The notes: generated by a model from the letters alone, not told the origin. Positions 1-15,299 are shown, numbered from the stretch's first letter. The stretch is DNA of 64,000 bases from Kosakonia radicincitans DSM 16656 (GCF_000280495.2 NZ_CP018016.1:1922001-1986000); one strand, 5' to 3'. Translations and numbers: made by a program.

Positions 1-177
1 CAGGTTATCATTTATGAACCGGTGATGCAGGAGGATGAATTCTTCCATTCCCGCGTAGTGCGCGACCTGGAGGCGTTTAAGCAGGAAGCTGACGTGATTA
101 TCTCCAACCGTATGGCGGAAGAACTGTCTGATGTTGCGGATAAAGTCTATACCCGTGATTTATTCGGTAACGACTAA
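1..177 (+). CDS. ugd: UDP-glucose 6-dehydrogenase, C-terminal end (partial)
   Basis: The window opens inside a reading frame of 58 codons ending in TAA. The end of the product ([20 protein letters not shown], then NRMAEEL and YTRDLFGND) matches the C-terminus of enterobacterial Ugd. Ugd oxidises UDP-glucose to UDP-glucuronate in the cytoplasm, feeding capsule, colanic acid and lipid A modification. The next gene encodes an epimerase acting on UDP-glucuronate, which fits a nucleotide-sugar neighbourhood at the edge of an O-antigen cluster. Only the last part is present, so the active site cannot be checked. Confidence 0.85.
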   Translation, partial: QVIIYEPVMQEDEFFHSRVVRDLEAFKQEADVIISNRMAEELSDVADKVYTRDLFGND

Positions 178-190
178 AGACGAAAAATGA

Positions 191-216
191 AAACGGCCCA
201 TAAGGGCCGTTTTTTT
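191..216 (+). terminator. Intrinsic terminator after ugd
   Basis: A 7-bp stem (ACGGCCC / GGGCCGT) with an ATAA loop is followed by seven T residues. The T tract runs into the stop codon of the converging uge gene. A short A run on the left side gives weak activity on the minus strand too. Confidence 0.85.
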
Positions 217-1219
217 ATACCTTATAAAAGTCTCTGTACCACTCAACAAAGCGTTTCACCCCTTCTTTAACCGAGGTTTGCGGTTTGAAACCGATCGTTT
301 CGTACAGTGGTTGAGTATCTGCGCTGGTCTCCAGCACATCGCCCGGTTGAATCGGCAGCATGTTTTTCTGTGCTTCAATGCCCAGCGCCTCTTCCAGCGC
401 CGTAATGTAATCCATCAACTCCACCGGTGAGCTATTGCCGATGTTATAGACGTGGTAAGGCGCAGAGCTGCTGGCTGGCGTGCCGGTTTCAACCGTCCAG
501 GCCGGATTGGCCTGCGGAATGACCTCCTGCATACGGACAATCGCTTCAACGATATCGTCGATATAGGTGAAGTCGCGCTTCATCTTGCCGTAGTTATAAA
601 CGTCGATGCTTTTGCCTTCCAGCATCGCTTTGGTGAATTTAAACAGCGCCATGTCCGGGCGGCCCCACGGGCCATAAACGGTGAAGAAACGCAAACCGGT
701 AGTCGGTAATCCGTACAGGTGAGAGTAGGTGTGGGACATCAACTCGTTAGCTTTTTTGGTTGCCGCATACAGCGAAACCGGATGATCAACGGAATCATCT
801 GTGGAGAACGGCATTTTACGGTTCAGGCCATAAACAGAACTGGAGGAGGCATAGAGCAAGTGCTGTACTTTATTGTGGCGGCAACCTTCCAGTACGTTCA
901 GATGCCCAATGAGATTTGATTCGGCATAAACATGCGGATTTTCCAGCGAATAGCGTACGCCAGCCTGCGCCGCCAGATGGATCACCCGGTCGAATTTCTC
1001 CGTCGCAAACAACTGCGCCATATTCTCACGGTCGGCGAGGTCAATCTTGTGGAAGCTGAAGCCGGGCGAGGCCAGCAGATCCAGGCGCGCCTGTTTCAGA
1101 CTCACATCGTAATAATCATTGAGATTATCAATCCCTACAACCTGGTGGCCTGCCTGCAAAAGGCGCTCGCTGACGTGGAAGCCGATAAAGCCGGCCGCGC
1201 CGGTAACCAGAAATTTCAT
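215..1219 (-). CDS. uge: UDP-glucuronate 4-epimerase (NAD-dependent, extended SDR)
   Basis: The 334-residue product is a cytoplasmic sugar-nucleotide epimerase of the extended short-chain dehydrogenase family. The Rossmann motif GAAGFIG is at residues 7-13 and the catalytic Tyr151-Lys155 pair lies in YAATK. The whole length resembles Klebsiella Uge and E. coli WbnF/Gla, which interconvert UDP-glucuronate and UDP-galacturonate for capsule and LPS core. It converges on ugd, whose product makes its substrate. The ATG at 1219 has an upstream purine-rich GGATGAGAG. A closely related UDP-glucose epimerase activity cannot be excluded from sequence. Confidence 0.85.
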   Translation of the reverse strand: MKFLVTGAAGFIGFHVSERLLQAGHQVVGIDNLNDYYDVSLKQARLDLLASPGFSFHKIDLADRENMAQLFATEKFDRVIHLAAQAGVRYSLENPHVYAESNLIGHLNVLEGCRHNKVQHLLYASSSSVYGLNRKMPFSTDDSVDHPVSLYAATKKANELMSHTYSHLYGLPTTGLRFFTVYGPWGRPDMALFKFTKAMLEGKSIDVYNYGKMKRDFTYIDDIVEAIVRMQEVIPQANPAWTVETGTPASSSAPYHVYNIGNSSPVELMDYITALEEALGIEAQKNMLPIQPGDVLETSADTQPLYETIGFKPQTSVKEGVKRFVEWYRDFYKV

Positions 1220-1421
1220 CTCTCATCCTTTATGACATCTAATACAATTCGCATATTGTATGATGCTGACAGGCTAATCGCTATAAGTTATAGACATCAG
1301 AATAAGGTGAAATAATAAACAGCAAAACACATTTACATGTAATCCTATAGAAAAAAAAGCATGAATGGTTAAACTCGCGCTCTATACTATTTCTCTTATG
1401 CGCTTCTCATTTAAGGTTGCT

Positions 1422-2405
1422 ATGACGTACGAAAAAAATGGCTTCCCAGCCAGCCGAGGCAATAATCAGGAAAATGTTGATTTAATTGACCTTTTCTTGC
1501 AAATCTGGCGTGGAAAATGGCTCGTTGGATTATTTGTTCTGTTGTGTCTGGTTATTGCTGTCGCTTATTTAAGCGTTGCCAAGGAGAAATGGACTTCCGT
1601 CGCTGTTATCAGTTCGCCTGATGCCGGGCAGATTGCCAGCTATACAAACGCAATGAGTGTGCTGAACAATGATGGCAAGTACGAGATTGCTGACATTCAG
1701 CAGCTTGTAATTGGGCGTTTTAATTCTGCTTTTTCTGCTTTAGCTGAAACACTGTATAACCAGGAAAAACCCGAGAAACTGACCATTGACCCTGCGGTGC
1801 AGGGGCAACCGCTACCTCTCAAACTTACCTATCAGGGCCCGACGGCCAGAGAAGCTCAGCAAAAACTGGCGCAATATATTGAAAAAGTAGATCAACAGAT
1901 CGCCAAAGAGCTGATCGATGATTTAAACACCAGCATCAAATCCCGTTCAGCCGATTTGGTTGAAACACTCGCAGCGCAGGAAAAAGTGGCGCAGGAACAA
2001 AAAGATCTGCGCATTAAACAGATTGCGCAGGCGCTTTCTGTTGCAAAAGAGGCAGAAGTGCAGTCTCCGCAGGTGCGGCAGGCGCAAAACGTGTCGCAGG
2101 ATACGTTGTTCTTGCTTGGGAGCTCAGCGCTGGAATCAATGATCAAAAATGAATCATCCCGCCCTTTGCTATTCTCCGATGATTATTACAAGGTTCGTCA
2201 AAACCTTTTGAATATTCAGACAATTAAGGTGAAACCGGAAAGTGTTCACGGTTATCGCTATGTTATGAAACCCACGCTATCGATCCATCGTGACAGCCCT
2301 AAGCGCGCCTTGACACTGATACTGGCGGTTTTACTGGGAGTTATTATTGGTTCAGGCTACGTACTGGTGCGTAACGCCTTCAGGAATCATCAGTCAAACG
2401 CGTAA
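1422..2405 (+). CDS. wzzB: O-antigen chain length determinant WzzB
   Basis: This inner-membrane co-polymerase sets the modal length of O-antigen made by Wzy. The product is 328 residues from the chosen ATG, close to the usual WzzB length. It has a cytoplasmic N-terminus, a first membrane segment at about residues 33-52, a long periplasmic coiled region, and a second membrane segment at about 297-317 preceded by the proline-containing SIHRDSPKRA. An in-frame start 57 bases upstream would add a non-homologous tail. The chosen ATG follows AAGGT and gives the conserved IDLFLQIWRGKW start. It sits between uge and the his operon, the normal enterobacterial place. Confidence 0.92.
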   Translation: MTYEKNGFPASRGNNQENVDLIDLFLQIWRGKWLVGLFVLLCLVIAVAYLSVAKEKWTSVAVISSPDAGQIASYTNAMSVLNNDGKYEIADIQQLVIGRFNSAFSALAETLYNQEKPEKLTIDPAVQGQPLPLKLTYQGPTAREAQQKLAQYIEKVDQQIAKELIDDLNTSIKSRSADLVETLAAQEKVAQEQKDLRIKQIAQALSVAKEAEVQSPQVRQAQNVSQDTLFLLGSSALESMIKNESSRPLLFSDDYYKVRQNLLNIQTIKVKPESVHGYRYVMKPTLSIHRDSPKRALTLILAVLLGVIIGSGYVLVRNAFRNHQSNA

Positions 2406-2407
2406 AT

Positions 2408-2435
2408 AAAAAACCGGGCGTTGCCCGGTTTTTTT
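2408..2435. terminator. Bidirectional terminator between wzzB and hisI
   Basis: An 8-bp stem (AACCGGGC / GCCCGGTT) with a GTT loop is flanked by six A on the left and six to seven T on the right. It can end transcripts from wzzB and from the his operon. Confidence 0.9.
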
Positions 2436-2440
2436 ACGCC

Positions 2441-3045
2441 TTACTGATGCCGCTTGCGCAGGTTCTCAATCACGGTGGTCAGATCCAGTTGCTGATCCTG
2501 CAACAGCACCAGCAGGTGATACATCAGGTCAGAGGCTTCATTCGTCAGCTCTTCGCGGTCGTGTACGGTCGCGGCCAGCGCTGTTTCCACACCTTCTTCC
2601 CCGACTTTTTGCGCGATACGCTTGGTGCCGCTGGCATACAGTCTGGCTGTATAGGAACTTGCCGGATCGGCGGTTTTACGCGATGCCAGCAGCTCTTCAA
2701 GTTGATACAGGAACAACCACTGATGGCTATTATCGCCAAAGCAGCTTGAGGTGCCGGTGTGGCAGGTTGGCCCGATCGGGTTCACCAGCACCAGCAGGGT
2801 ATCGTTGTCACAGTCCGGGGCAATATTAACCAGATTAAGGAAGTGGCCAGAGGTTTCCCCTTTGGTCCACAAACGCCCTTTGGTGCGGGAGAAAAAGGTC
2901 ACTTTACCGCTTTCCAGCGTCTTCGCCAGCGCCTCTTTATTCATATAACCCAGCATCAGCACTTCGCCGGAAACCGCATGTTGCACCACGGCGGGCAGCA
3001 GTCCGTCGGTTTTTTCCCAGTCCAGTTGGGCCAGTTGTTGCTCTG

Positions 3046-3052
<7 letters not shown>
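2441..3052 (-). CDS. hisI: Phosphoribosyl-AMP cyclohydrolase / phosphoribosyl-ATP pyrophosphatase HisIE
   Basis: This bifunctional 203-residue enzyme carries out the second and third steps of histidine synthesis. The N-terminal cyclohydrolase half carries the zinc-binding [10 protein letters not shown] and the [10 protein letters not shown] strand. The C-terminal pyrophosphohydrolase half carries [11 protein letters not shown]. It is the last gene of the his operon, overlaps hisF by 7 bases, and ends just before a bidirectional terminator. Confidence 0.97.
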
Positions 3053-8557
<5,505 letters not shown>

Positions 8558-8561
8558 GGCC

Positions 8562-9461
8562 TTACTCCATCATCTTCTCAATCGGCAGAACCAGGATGGA
8601 GCTGGCGCCCAGCGCTTTCAGTTTTTCCATCGTTTCCCAGAACAGGGTTTCGCTGCTCACCATGTGCATCGCCACGCGCTGCTGGTCACCCGCCAGCGGC
8701 AGAATGGTCGGGCGTTCAGCGCCCGGCAGCAGAGCGACAACTTCTTCCAGACGCTCGCTTGGCGCGTGCATCATGATGTATTTCGATTCGCGGGCCTGAA
8801 TAACGCCCTGAATACGGGTCAGCAATTTATCGATCAGTTGCTGTTTGGCGTCGCTCATCTCGCCGTCGCGCTGGATAAGGCACGCCTTCGAGCGGTAAAT
8901 CACTTCAACTTCGCGCAGACCGTTAGCTTCCAGCGTGGCGCCGGTTGATACCAGGTCGCAAATCGCGTCGGCCAGACCGGCGCGCGGTGCAACTTCAACA
9001 GAACCGTTCAGCAGACAGGATTTGAAAGAGACGCCTTTCTGATCCAGATAGCGTTTCAGCAGGTGCGGGTAAGAGGTGGCGATGCGTTTACCATCCAGCG
9101 CTGCCGGGCCATCCCAGGACTCATCCACCGGCGTGGCCAGCGACAGGCGGCAACCGCCGAAATCGAGACGGCGCAGGGTGAAGTAACGCGGATCTTCGCC
9201 CTGCGCGCGGCGAGTCAGCAACTCTTCTTCCAGCACGTTCTCGCCAATGATGCCCAGGTCGACGACGCCGTCCATGATAAGCCCCGGAATGTCGTCATCG
9301 CGTACGCGCAGAATATCGATCGGCATATTTTCCGCCAGTGCGATCAGACGCTGCGTGTGCAGGTTGATCTTAATGCCGCAACGGGCCAGAAGTTCGCGAG
9401 AGTCATCGCTCAGGCGGCCGGATTTCTGAATAGCTATGCGTAAACGCGTATTATCTAACAT
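8562..9461 (-). CDS. hisG: ATP phosphoribosyltransferase HisG (long form)
   Basis: HisG performs the committed first step, joining ATP and PRPP, and is feedback-inhibited by histidine. The 299-residue length and a C-terminal ACT-like regulatory part identify the hexameric long form. The PRPP loop region [14 protein letters not shown] is present. The ATG at 9461 gives the standard [17 protein letters not shown] start and follows GAGGACAAC. Upstream in-frame codons run through the attenuator hairpin and are not coding. Confidence 0.98.
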   Translation of the reverse strand: MLDNTRLRIAIQKSGRLSDDSRELLARCGIKINLHTQRLIALAENMPIDILRVRDDDIPGLIMDGVVDLGIIGENVLEEELLTRRAQGEDPRYFTLRRLDFGGCRLSLATPVDESWDGPAALDGKRIATSYPHLLKRYLDQKGVSFKSCLLNGSVEVAPRAGLADAICDLVSTGATLEANGLREVEVIYRSKACLIQRDGEMSDAKQQLIDKLLTRIQGVIQARESKYIMMHAPSERLEEVVALLPGAERPTILPLAGDQQRVAMHMVSSETLFWETMEKLKALGASSILVLPIEKMME

Positions 9462-9495
9462 TCTGTTGTCCTCTTTATCCTGCTGAATTTGGTTC

Positions 9496-9530
9496 AAAAA
9501 AAAGCCCCCGGAAGAAGATCTTCCGGGGGC
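9496..9530 (-). terminator. his operon attenuator
   Basis: On the minus strand a 10-bp GC-rich stem (GCCCCCGGAA / TTCCGGGGGC) with a GAAGATC loop is followed by eight T. It lies between the his leader peptide and hisG, the position of the classical his attenuator. Slow translation of the seven leader His codons would favour the alternative antiterminator fold. Confidence 0.95.
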
Positions 9531-9593
9531 TTTCTCTGCGTTCATGCACCACTGGAAGATCCAAACGTCTTCCAGCACACATCGCCTGAAAGA

Positions 9594-9644
9594 CTAGTCA
9601 GGATGATGGTGATGATGGTGGTGTTTAAATTGAACGCGGGTCAT
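9594..9644 (-). CDS. hisL: his operon leader peptide HisL
   Basis: This 16-codon frame encodes MTRVQFKHHHHHHHPD and ends in TAG. Seven consecutive histidine codons (CAC and CAT) let ribosome stalling report the level of charged His-tRNA. The peptide is the same as I recall for the enterobacterial HisL. It lies 64 bases before the attenuator stem and is too short for ordinary gene calling. Confidence 0.97.
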   Translation of the reverse strand: MTRVQFKHHHHHHHPD

Positions 9645-9683
9645 AAAATTCTCAATGAATGCTTATTCACATAATGTTGATTA

Positions 9684-9712
9684 ACCTAAACCACTTTAGC
9701 TGACAAACGCAA
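9684..9712 (-). promoter_or_regulatory. hisLp: Probable his operon promoter
   Basis: On the minus strand TTGCGT and TTAGGT are 17 bases apart, about 40 bases upstream of the hisL start. The segment AAGTGGTTTAGGTTAA resembles the E. coli his promoter as I remember it. Match to consensus is moderate. Confidence 0.6.
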
Positions 9713-9821
9713 GGGCTTTTTTTAATCATTCATTCATTTCATATACATTGTATGAATTGTCAGTTGTCGCTGGCTGGCGTAGCCTTGAAGAGTCAGGTGC
9801 CGGAAAGGAAGGGGAGGAAGC

Positions 9822-10646
9822 ATGAAAAAGGTCGCAATTGTCGGGTTAGGATGGCTGGGCATGCCGCTGGCATTATCGTTAATGGCGCGGGGCTGGCAGG
9901 TGACCGGCAGCAAAACCCGCCCCGATGGCGTGGAAGCCGCGCGCATGTGCGGTATCGAAAGTTATTTGCTGAATCTCGAACCGGAACTGGTATGTGATAC
10001 GGACGATCTCGACGCGCTGATGAATGTCGATGCACTGGTGATCACGCTTCCCGCGCGGCGCAGTGGGCCTGGCGAAGAGTTCTATTTGCAGGCGACGCAG
10101 GAAATCGTCGACAGCGCGCTGGCGTATCGTATTCCTCGCATCATCTTTACCAGTTCGACATCTGTCTATGGCGATGCAACGGGCATCGTGAAAGAGAGCA
10201 CGCCGCGCGAGCCGGTGACGCCCAGCGGGCGGGTACTGAAAGAACTGGAAGACTGGCTGCACAATTTGCCGGGGACTTCCGTTGATATTCTGCGCCTGGC
10301 GGGGCTTGTCGGGCCTGCGCGTCACCCGGGGCGATTCCTCGCCGGAAAAACCGCGCCTGACGGCCAGCATGGCGTTAATCTGGTGCATCTGGAAGATGTT
10401 ATTGCGGCTATTACGCTGCTGTTACAGGCACCCAAAGGTGGGCACATCTACAATCTCTGCGCGCCGTCTCATCCCTCTCGGGAAAGCTTTTATCCGCAGA
10501 TGGCACGTCAGCTTGGACTGGCGCCGCCGCATTTCCTCGAATCAACGTCTCAGGATAAGGGCAAAGTGATTGATGGCAGCCGGATTTGTAATGAGCTGGG
10601 CTTCGAATATCTCTACCCCGATCCGTTTAATATGCCGTTGTCGTGA
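9822..10646 (+). CDS. yeeZ: NAD(P)-binding SDR-family protein YeeZ
   Basis: The 274-residue protein has an N-terminal dinucleotide-binding motif GLGWLGMPLA (residues 8-17) and a central FTSSTSVYGD strand, like extended SDR epimerases. Its substrate is not known. It matches E. coli YeeZ, which also lies beside the his promoter region, divergent from the his operon. The start follows GGAGGAAGC. The yoeB-yefM toxin-antitoxin pair found here in E. coli K-12 is absent. Confidence 0.9.
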   Translation: MKKVAIVGLGWLGMPLALSLMARGWQVTGSKTRPDGVEAARMCGIESYLLNLEPELVCDTDDLDALMNVDALVITLPARRSGPGEEFYLQATQEIVDSALAYRIPRIIFTSSTSVYGDATGIVKESTPREPVTPSGRVLKELEDWLHNLPGTSVDILRLAGLVGPARHPGRFLAGKTAPDGQHGVNLVHLEDVIAAITLLLQAPKGGHIYNLCAPSHPSRESFYPQMARQLGLAPPHFLESTSQDKGKVIDGSRICNELGFEYLYPDPFNMPLS

Positions 10647-10801
10647 CGATTTTTGTGCAAAAAATGCTATTCGTATGATTAATAGTTCGCCAAACGCTTG
10701 AAAATCAGTCGTTTGATTGCACCAATGCAGTGAGTTGGCTTGCACTGTATTGTCATCGCGCCTCAATCTGGTGCAAAATGTGCCGCTGCAAAAATAGAGA
10801 G

Positions 10802-10833
10802 TAACCGACCTTAATCCGTCGGTTATTTTTTTT
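10802..10833 (+). terminator. Intrinsic terminator in the yeeZ-plaP gap
   Basis: An 8-bp stem (TAACCGAC / GTCGGTTA) with loop CTTAATCC is followed by eight T. The yeeZ-plaP gap of 337 bases holds no credible gene on either strand. Before the hairpin it contains two copies of an inverted motif (TTGCACCA at 10717 and TGGTGCAA at 10769). The hairpin either ends yeeZ or ends a short untranslated RNA. Confidence 0.8.
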
Positions 10834-10983
10834 GCGGGCAAAAACGTCATTCAATAAAAGAGGCCGGGCTTCGTACCGGATAGATACACATTTAAAAACC
10901 GACAGTCGTTGTCGCTGAGGAAAGAACACAAATGGGGCAATTTTTTGCTTTTGCGGCGGTATACACCGTTCTGGGGGATAGCC

Positions 10984-12342
10984 ATGTCGCATAACGTTAC
11001 TCCAAAAACCTCTCGCGTGGAATTACGTAAGACGCTTACGTTAATTCCGGTTGTAATGATGGGCCTTGCCTATATGCAGCCGATGACGCTGTTCGATACA
11101 TTCGGTATCGTCTCCGGCCTGACCGATGGTCACGTCGCAACCGCTTATGCGTTTGCGCTGGTCGCCATCCTCTTTACTGCGTTGAGCTACGGTAAGCTGG
11201 TGCGCCGCTTCCCGTCCGCAGGCTCTGCGTACACTTACGCACAGAAATCTATTTCTCCGGCTGTCGGCTTTATGGTCGGCTGGTCATCGCTGCTGGACTA
11301 TCTGTTCATGCCGATGATCAACATCCTGCTGGCGAAAATTTACTTCGAAGCGCTGGTGCCGTCCGTACCGTCGTGGCTCTTCGTGGTCGCTCTGGTGGCT
11401 TTTATGACCATCTCTAACCTGCGCAGCATCAAGACCGTGGCGAACTTCAACACCCTGATCGTGATCCTGCAAATGGGCATCGTCGCGGTCATCGTCGGTC
11501 TGATCATTTACGGCGTTTCACATGGTGAAGGCGCGGGCACGCTGGTCAGTTCCCGTCCATTCTGGTCTGAAGGTGCGCACGTTGTGCCGATGATCACTGG
11601 CGCAACCATCCTGTGTTTCTCGTTCCTTGGTTTTGACGGTATCTCCTCGCTGTCTGAAGAGACCAAAGATGCTGAACGCGTGATCCCGCGTGCTATCTTC
11701 CTCACCGCGCTGATTGGCGGCGTAGTGTTTATTGCGGCATCTTACTTCCTGCAACTCTACTTCCCGGATATCTCCCGCTTTAAAGATCCGGATGCTTCAC
11801 AGCCGGAAATCATGCTGTACGTTGCCGGTAAGACCTTCCAGTGGGGCGTGCTGATCTTCTCCAGCGTTACCGTTCTGGCTTCCGGTATGGCCGCGCATGC
11901 GGGCGTGTCCCGTCTGATGTACGTAATGGGCCGCGACGGCGTGTTCCCGTCCCGTTTCTTCGGCTATGTACATCCGAAATGGCGTACCCCAGCGTGGAAC
12001 GTTCTGCTGGTCGGCGCGATTGCACTGCTGGCGATTAAATTCGATCTGGTCACGGCAACGGCGCTGATTAACTTTGGTGCGCTGGTGGCATTCACTTTTG
12101 TGAATCTGTCGGTGATCTCGCAGTTCTGGATCCGTGAAAAACGCAATAAAACGCTGAAAGATCACTTCAACTACCTGGTTCTGCCGGTATGCGGTGCGCT
12201 GACGGTGGGGGCGCTGTGGATCAACCTTGAGCAGAGCTCAATGATTCTGGGTCTCATCTGGGGCGCAATCGGCTTGGTTTATCTGGCCTGTGTTACCCGC
12301 AGCTTCCGCAACCCGGTGCCGCAGTACGAAGACATCGCGTAA
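10984..12342 (+). CDS. plaP: Putrescine importer PlaP (APC superfamily)
   Basis: The 452-residue inner-membrane protein has the 12-helix pattern of APC amino-acid/polyamine permeases. It closely matches E. coli PlaP (former YeeF), the low-affinity putrescine uptake system, from [20 protein letters not shown] to the end VPQYEDIA. Conserved stretches include [20 protein letters not shown] and [17 protein letters not shown]. The ATG at 10984 was chosen over an in-frame start 75 bases upstream because it follows GGGGGATA and matches the family start. E. coli has yeeY (LysR) between yeeZ and plaP; it is missing here. Confidence 0.95.
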   Translation: MSHNVTPKTSRVELRKTLTLIPVVMMGLAYMQPMTLFDTFGIVSGLTDGHVATAYAFALVAILFTALSYGKLVRRFPSAGSAYTYAQKSISPAVGFMVGWSSLLDYLFMPMINILLAKIYFEALVPSVPSWLFVVALVAFMTISNLRSIKTVANFNTLIVILQMGIVAVIVGLIIYGVSHGEGAGTLVSSRPFWSEGAHVVPMITGATILCFSFLGFDGISSLSEETKDAERVIPRAIFLTALIGGVVFIAASYFLQLYFPDISRFKDPDASQPEIMLYVAGKTFQWGVLIFSSVTVLASGMAAHAGVSRLMYVMGRDGVFPSRFFGYVHPKWRTPAWNVLLVGAIALLAIKFDLVTATALINFGALVAFTFVNLSVISQFWIREKRNKTLKDHFNYLVLPVCGALTVGALWINLEQSSMILGLIWGAIGLVYLACVTRSFRNPVPQYEDIA

Positions 12343-12363
12343 ATCGCTTTACGCAGAGACAAA

Positions 12364-12393
12364 AAACCGGAGGTCAAGGCCTCCGGTTTTTTT
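12364..12393 (+). terminator. Terminator after plaP
   Basis: A 7-bp stem (CCGGAGG / CCTCCGG) with loop TCAAGG, extended by A-T pairs, is followed by seven T. The left A run also permits use by the converging sbcB. Confidence 0.9.
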
Positions 12394-12419
12394 ATGCTTC
12401 AAGGTCAGGCTACTCGTGC

Positions 12420-13844
12420 TCAGACAATCTCTTCCGCGTACTGCCACAGCGCCTTCAGTAGAGCCTGCTTTTCACTATTACCGTCGTGTTGCTGGAACAG
12501 CGCCTGGATCTGTTCGGCGTACTGTTGCAAATACTCCGGCGTAAAGACGTTACGGCGATGCTGCAACCAGCGTTGTTGCTCGTTTTCATCCAGCGTGCCG
12601 GGGAAGTTGCGCGCCCGGTAGTTAAACAGCAGCTTTTCAATGCGCCCGTCGGCAAAGGTAATATCGAGAGCGGGCAGGTTACGCGGCTCGGTTTCGAGCA
12701 GGATTTTCATCGCTGCGCGATCGGCATCGCTGAAAAAGCCGTTGTAGATCTGCGCATCAACATTCTCTGACGGCACGAAGGGTTCTGCCTCGGCAAAAAT
12801 GGCCAGCACTTTTTCCCGCACCTGCGGGTTGTCACGCAGAATCTGCAGGTTATCAAGACACTGCTGGCGGTTAATGCCCAGCCGCTCTGCATCCTGCTGG
12901 CGCAGCGTATTGGCCTGCGCCAGCACCGGGCATTTATTCAGATGTACCAGCTTCACCGGCACCGCCGCGCTCTCACCGAGATCCGCTTTTGGCGTATACA
13001 GACGCTCGCGCAGGGCATCGGCATCCAGTTCCAGCAGTGGCGACATATCACCCGCGAGATCCACCATAATCACCGCGTTGCGGTTCTCCGGGTGCCAGGC
13101 CAGCGGCGCAACCCAACTGGTATTGCCACGCCACGCGCCGAACATGCCGGAAACGTGCACCAGCGGCTTCATTTGCGGAACATCGATCAGCGCCGCCAGT
13201 TTCTGCTTGTTGCGATGGCTATAGAGATAGTCAAACAGCTTTGGCTGTTTTGCTTTAACCAGTTGCGCCATTGCAATGGTGGCGTACACATCGGCCATCG
13301 CATCGTGGGCATTACTGTGTTCGATACCGTTGGCTTTCGTCAGATGTTCAAGGCGAAAACTCGGCAGGCCGTCGTCGTTCTCCGGCCAGTTGATACCGTC
13401 CGGGCGCAGGGCGTAGCAGGCGCGCATCACATCCAGCAGATCCCAGCGCGAGTTGTTGTTCTGCCAGCTCCAGGCGTACGGATCGTAAAAGTTGCGATAA
13501 AAGATATTGCGCGTGACTTCGTCGTCAAAACGCACATTGTTGTAACCGAGTACGCAGGTTTTCGGTACGGTAAAGAGATCGTGAATACGCCGGGCGAACG
13601 CGGCCTCGTTCTCGCCTTTGGCGCGCGCAATCTGCGGCGTGATACCGGTGATCAGCACTGCTTCGGGCTGCGGCAGGTAATCATCTGCCGGTTTACAGTA
13701 GAAAACTTCCGGCTCGCCGATGACATTAAAATCGGCATCAGTACGCAGCGCGGCGAACTGCGCCGGGCGATCCAACGCCGGGCTGGTACCGAAAGTCTCA
13801 TAATCGTGAAAGAGAAAAGTGGGCGTTGCGGCGGAATCAGACAC
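12420..13844 (-). CDS. sbcB: Exodeoxyribonuclease I
   Basis: This 474-residue 3'-to-5' single-strand DNA exonuclease acts in recombination and mismatch repair and binds SSB. It carries the DnaQ-type acidic site (Asp14 and Glu16 in FHDYETFG) and later NAHDAMADVYAT. The C-terminal SH3-like and helical parts (LPALDITFADGRIEKLLFNY) complete the usual ExoI architecture. It faces plaP and is divergent from dacD, the enterobacterial arrangement. A 337-codon open frame antisense to it is a composition shadow. Confidence 0.97.
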   Translation of the reverse strand: MSDSAATPTFLFHDYETFGTSPALDRPAQFAALRTDADFNVIGEPEVFYCKPADDYLPQPEAVLITGITPQIARAKGENEAAFARRIHDLFTVPKTCVLGYNNVRFDDEVTRNIFYRNFYDPYAWSWQNNNSRWDLLDVMRACYALRPDGINWPENDDGLPSFRLEHLTKANGIEHSNAHDAMADVYATIAMAQLVKAKQPKLFDYLYSHRNKQKLAALIDVPQMKPLVHVSGMFGAWRGNTSWVAPLAWHPENRNAVIMVDLAGDMSPLLELDADALRERLYTPKADLGESAAVPVKLVHLNKCPVLAQANTLRQQDAERLGINRQQCLDNLQILRDNPQVREKVLAIFAEAEPFVPSENVDAQIYNGFFSDADRAAMKILLETEPRNLPALDITFADGRIEKLLFNYRARNFPGTLDENEQQRWLQHRRNVFTPEYLQQYAEQIQALFQQHDGNSEKQALLKALWQYAEEIV

Positions 13845-14054
13845 CAGTTGCTCATCCTGTCAGTAAATATGTTGCTTATGGTAAACCATCCCACCCTGTG
13901 TACCGAAGGAAAACCCGTCACTGTTCCGCAGAACCTCGCAAAAACAGCGCGTTAAAACTGATCTGTGTCACATTTTTTTGCAATTTAACCAGGTAACGAC
14001 ACGCGAAGTTCCGTAAAAAGGACAGCGATTTTAGCTGCTATTGAGGATATTTCA

Positions 14055-15215
14055 TTGAAACGCCGTTTGTTTGCTGCTTCTTTGCTGGCGATTTGCGTAC
14101 ATAACGCCCAGGCCGACGACTTACCTTTTGCCCCACAGCCGCCAGCTATTCAGGCTGGCTCCTGGGTATTGATGGATTACACCACCGGGCAAATCTTAAC
14201 TGCGGGCAACGAGCATCAGCAGCGTAATCCGGCGAGTTTGACCAAACTGATGACCGGCTATGTAGTGGATCGGGCGATCGACAGCCATCGTATCAGCGCG
14301 GATGATGTGGTGACGGTGGGGAAGGATGCGTGGGCGAAAGGAAACCCGGTTTTTGACGGTTCATCGCTGATGTTCCTGAAACCAGGCGACCGTCTGACCG
14401 TGCGCGATCTGAGCCGTGGTCTGATTGTCGATTCGGGTAACGATGCCTGCGTGGCGCTGGCCGATCATGTTGCGGGCGGCCAGCCGCAGTTTGTCACCAT
14501 GATGAATGATTATGTGCAGAAGCTGAATCTGCGCGACACCCACTTCGAAACTGTCCACGGGCTGGATGCGCCAGGGCAGCACAGTTCGGCCTACGATCTG
14601 GCGGTGCTGTCCCGCGCCATCATTCACGGCGAGCCGGATTTCTACCACATGTATAGCGAAAAAAGCCTGACGTGGAACGGCATCACCCAGCAAAACCGTA
14701 ACGGGCTATTGTGGGACAAAACCCTCAACGTCGACGGGCTGAAAACCGGTCACACTTCAGGTGCGGGTTTTAACCTGATCGCCTCCAGCGTCGATGGTCA
14801 GCGCCGACTGATTGCGGTGGTTATGGGTGCGGACAGTCCGAAAGGCCGTGAAGATCAGGCGCGCAAATTACTGCACTGGGGACAACAAAACTTCGATACC
14901 GTCGAAATTTTGCGTAACGGCAAAAAAGTCGGCAGCGAGCGCGTGTGGTATGGCGATAAAGAGCAGATTGCGGTTGGTACGGATCAGGATCACTGGCTGG
15001 TGCTGCCAAAAGCAGAAGTGCAGAACGTCAAAGCGAAGTATGTGCTGAGCAGTAAAGAGCTGGATGCGCCGCTGGCTGCGCATCAGCAAGTAGGGGAGAT
15101 TCAACTCTACGATCGCGACCAACTGATCGCTCACTGGCCGCTGGTCACGCTGGAAAGTGTCGGCAAAGGCGGCTTGTTCTCGCGTCTGAGCGACTGGTTG
15201 CATCACAAAGGGTAA
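14055..15215 (+). CDS. dacD: D-alanyl-D-alanine carboxypeptidase DacD (PBP6b)
   Basis: This periplasmic, membrane-attached carboxypeptidase trims the terminal D-Ala of murein pentapeptides. The 386-residue product has a signal peptide (cleavage likely after Ala20 in HNAQA-DD), the SxxK motif SLTK with Ser61, SGN at 127-129, KTG at 230-232 and a C-terminal amphipathic anchor (SRLSDWLHH). The start is TTG, preceded by GAGGA at 7 bases, because no ATG is in a suitable place. PBP5/6 paralogues are similar, but the location next to sbcB fits dacD. Confidence 0.95.
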   Translation: MKRRLFAASLLAICVHNAQADDLPFAPQPPAIQAGSWVLMDYTTGQILTAGNEHQQRNPASLTKLMTGYVVDRAIDSHRISADDVVTVGKDAWAKGNPVFDGSSLMFLKPGDRLTVRDLSRGLIVDSGNDACVALADHVAGGQPQFVTMMNDYVQKLNLRDTHFETVHGLDAPGQHSSAYDLAVLSRAIIHGEPDFYHMYSEKSLTWNGITQQNRNGLLWDKTLNVDGLKTGHTSGAGFNLIASSVDGQRRLIAVVMGADSPKGREDQARKLLHWGQQNFDTVEILRNGKKVGSERVWYGDKEQIAVGTDQDHWLVLPKAEVQNVKAKYVLSSKELDAPLAAHQQVGEIQLYDRDQLIAHWPLVTLESVGKGGLFSRLSDWLHHKG

Positions 15216-15299
15216 CGCGCGTGCGGGCAGAGTGGCGGTGATGCGAGTCTGCTCGCATAATTGATGACTCCGACATGCCAGGCGATCGTCGGAACGCTA

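Noticed and set aside
10741..10765. Sigma-54-like element TTGGCTTGCACTGTATTG upstream of plaP
   Set aside because: The GG to GC spacing does not fit the -24/-12 rule.
12942..13955. 337-codon plus-strand frame
   Set aside because: Antisense to sbcB, with low-complexity His/Arg/Gln-rich product typical of a shadow frame.
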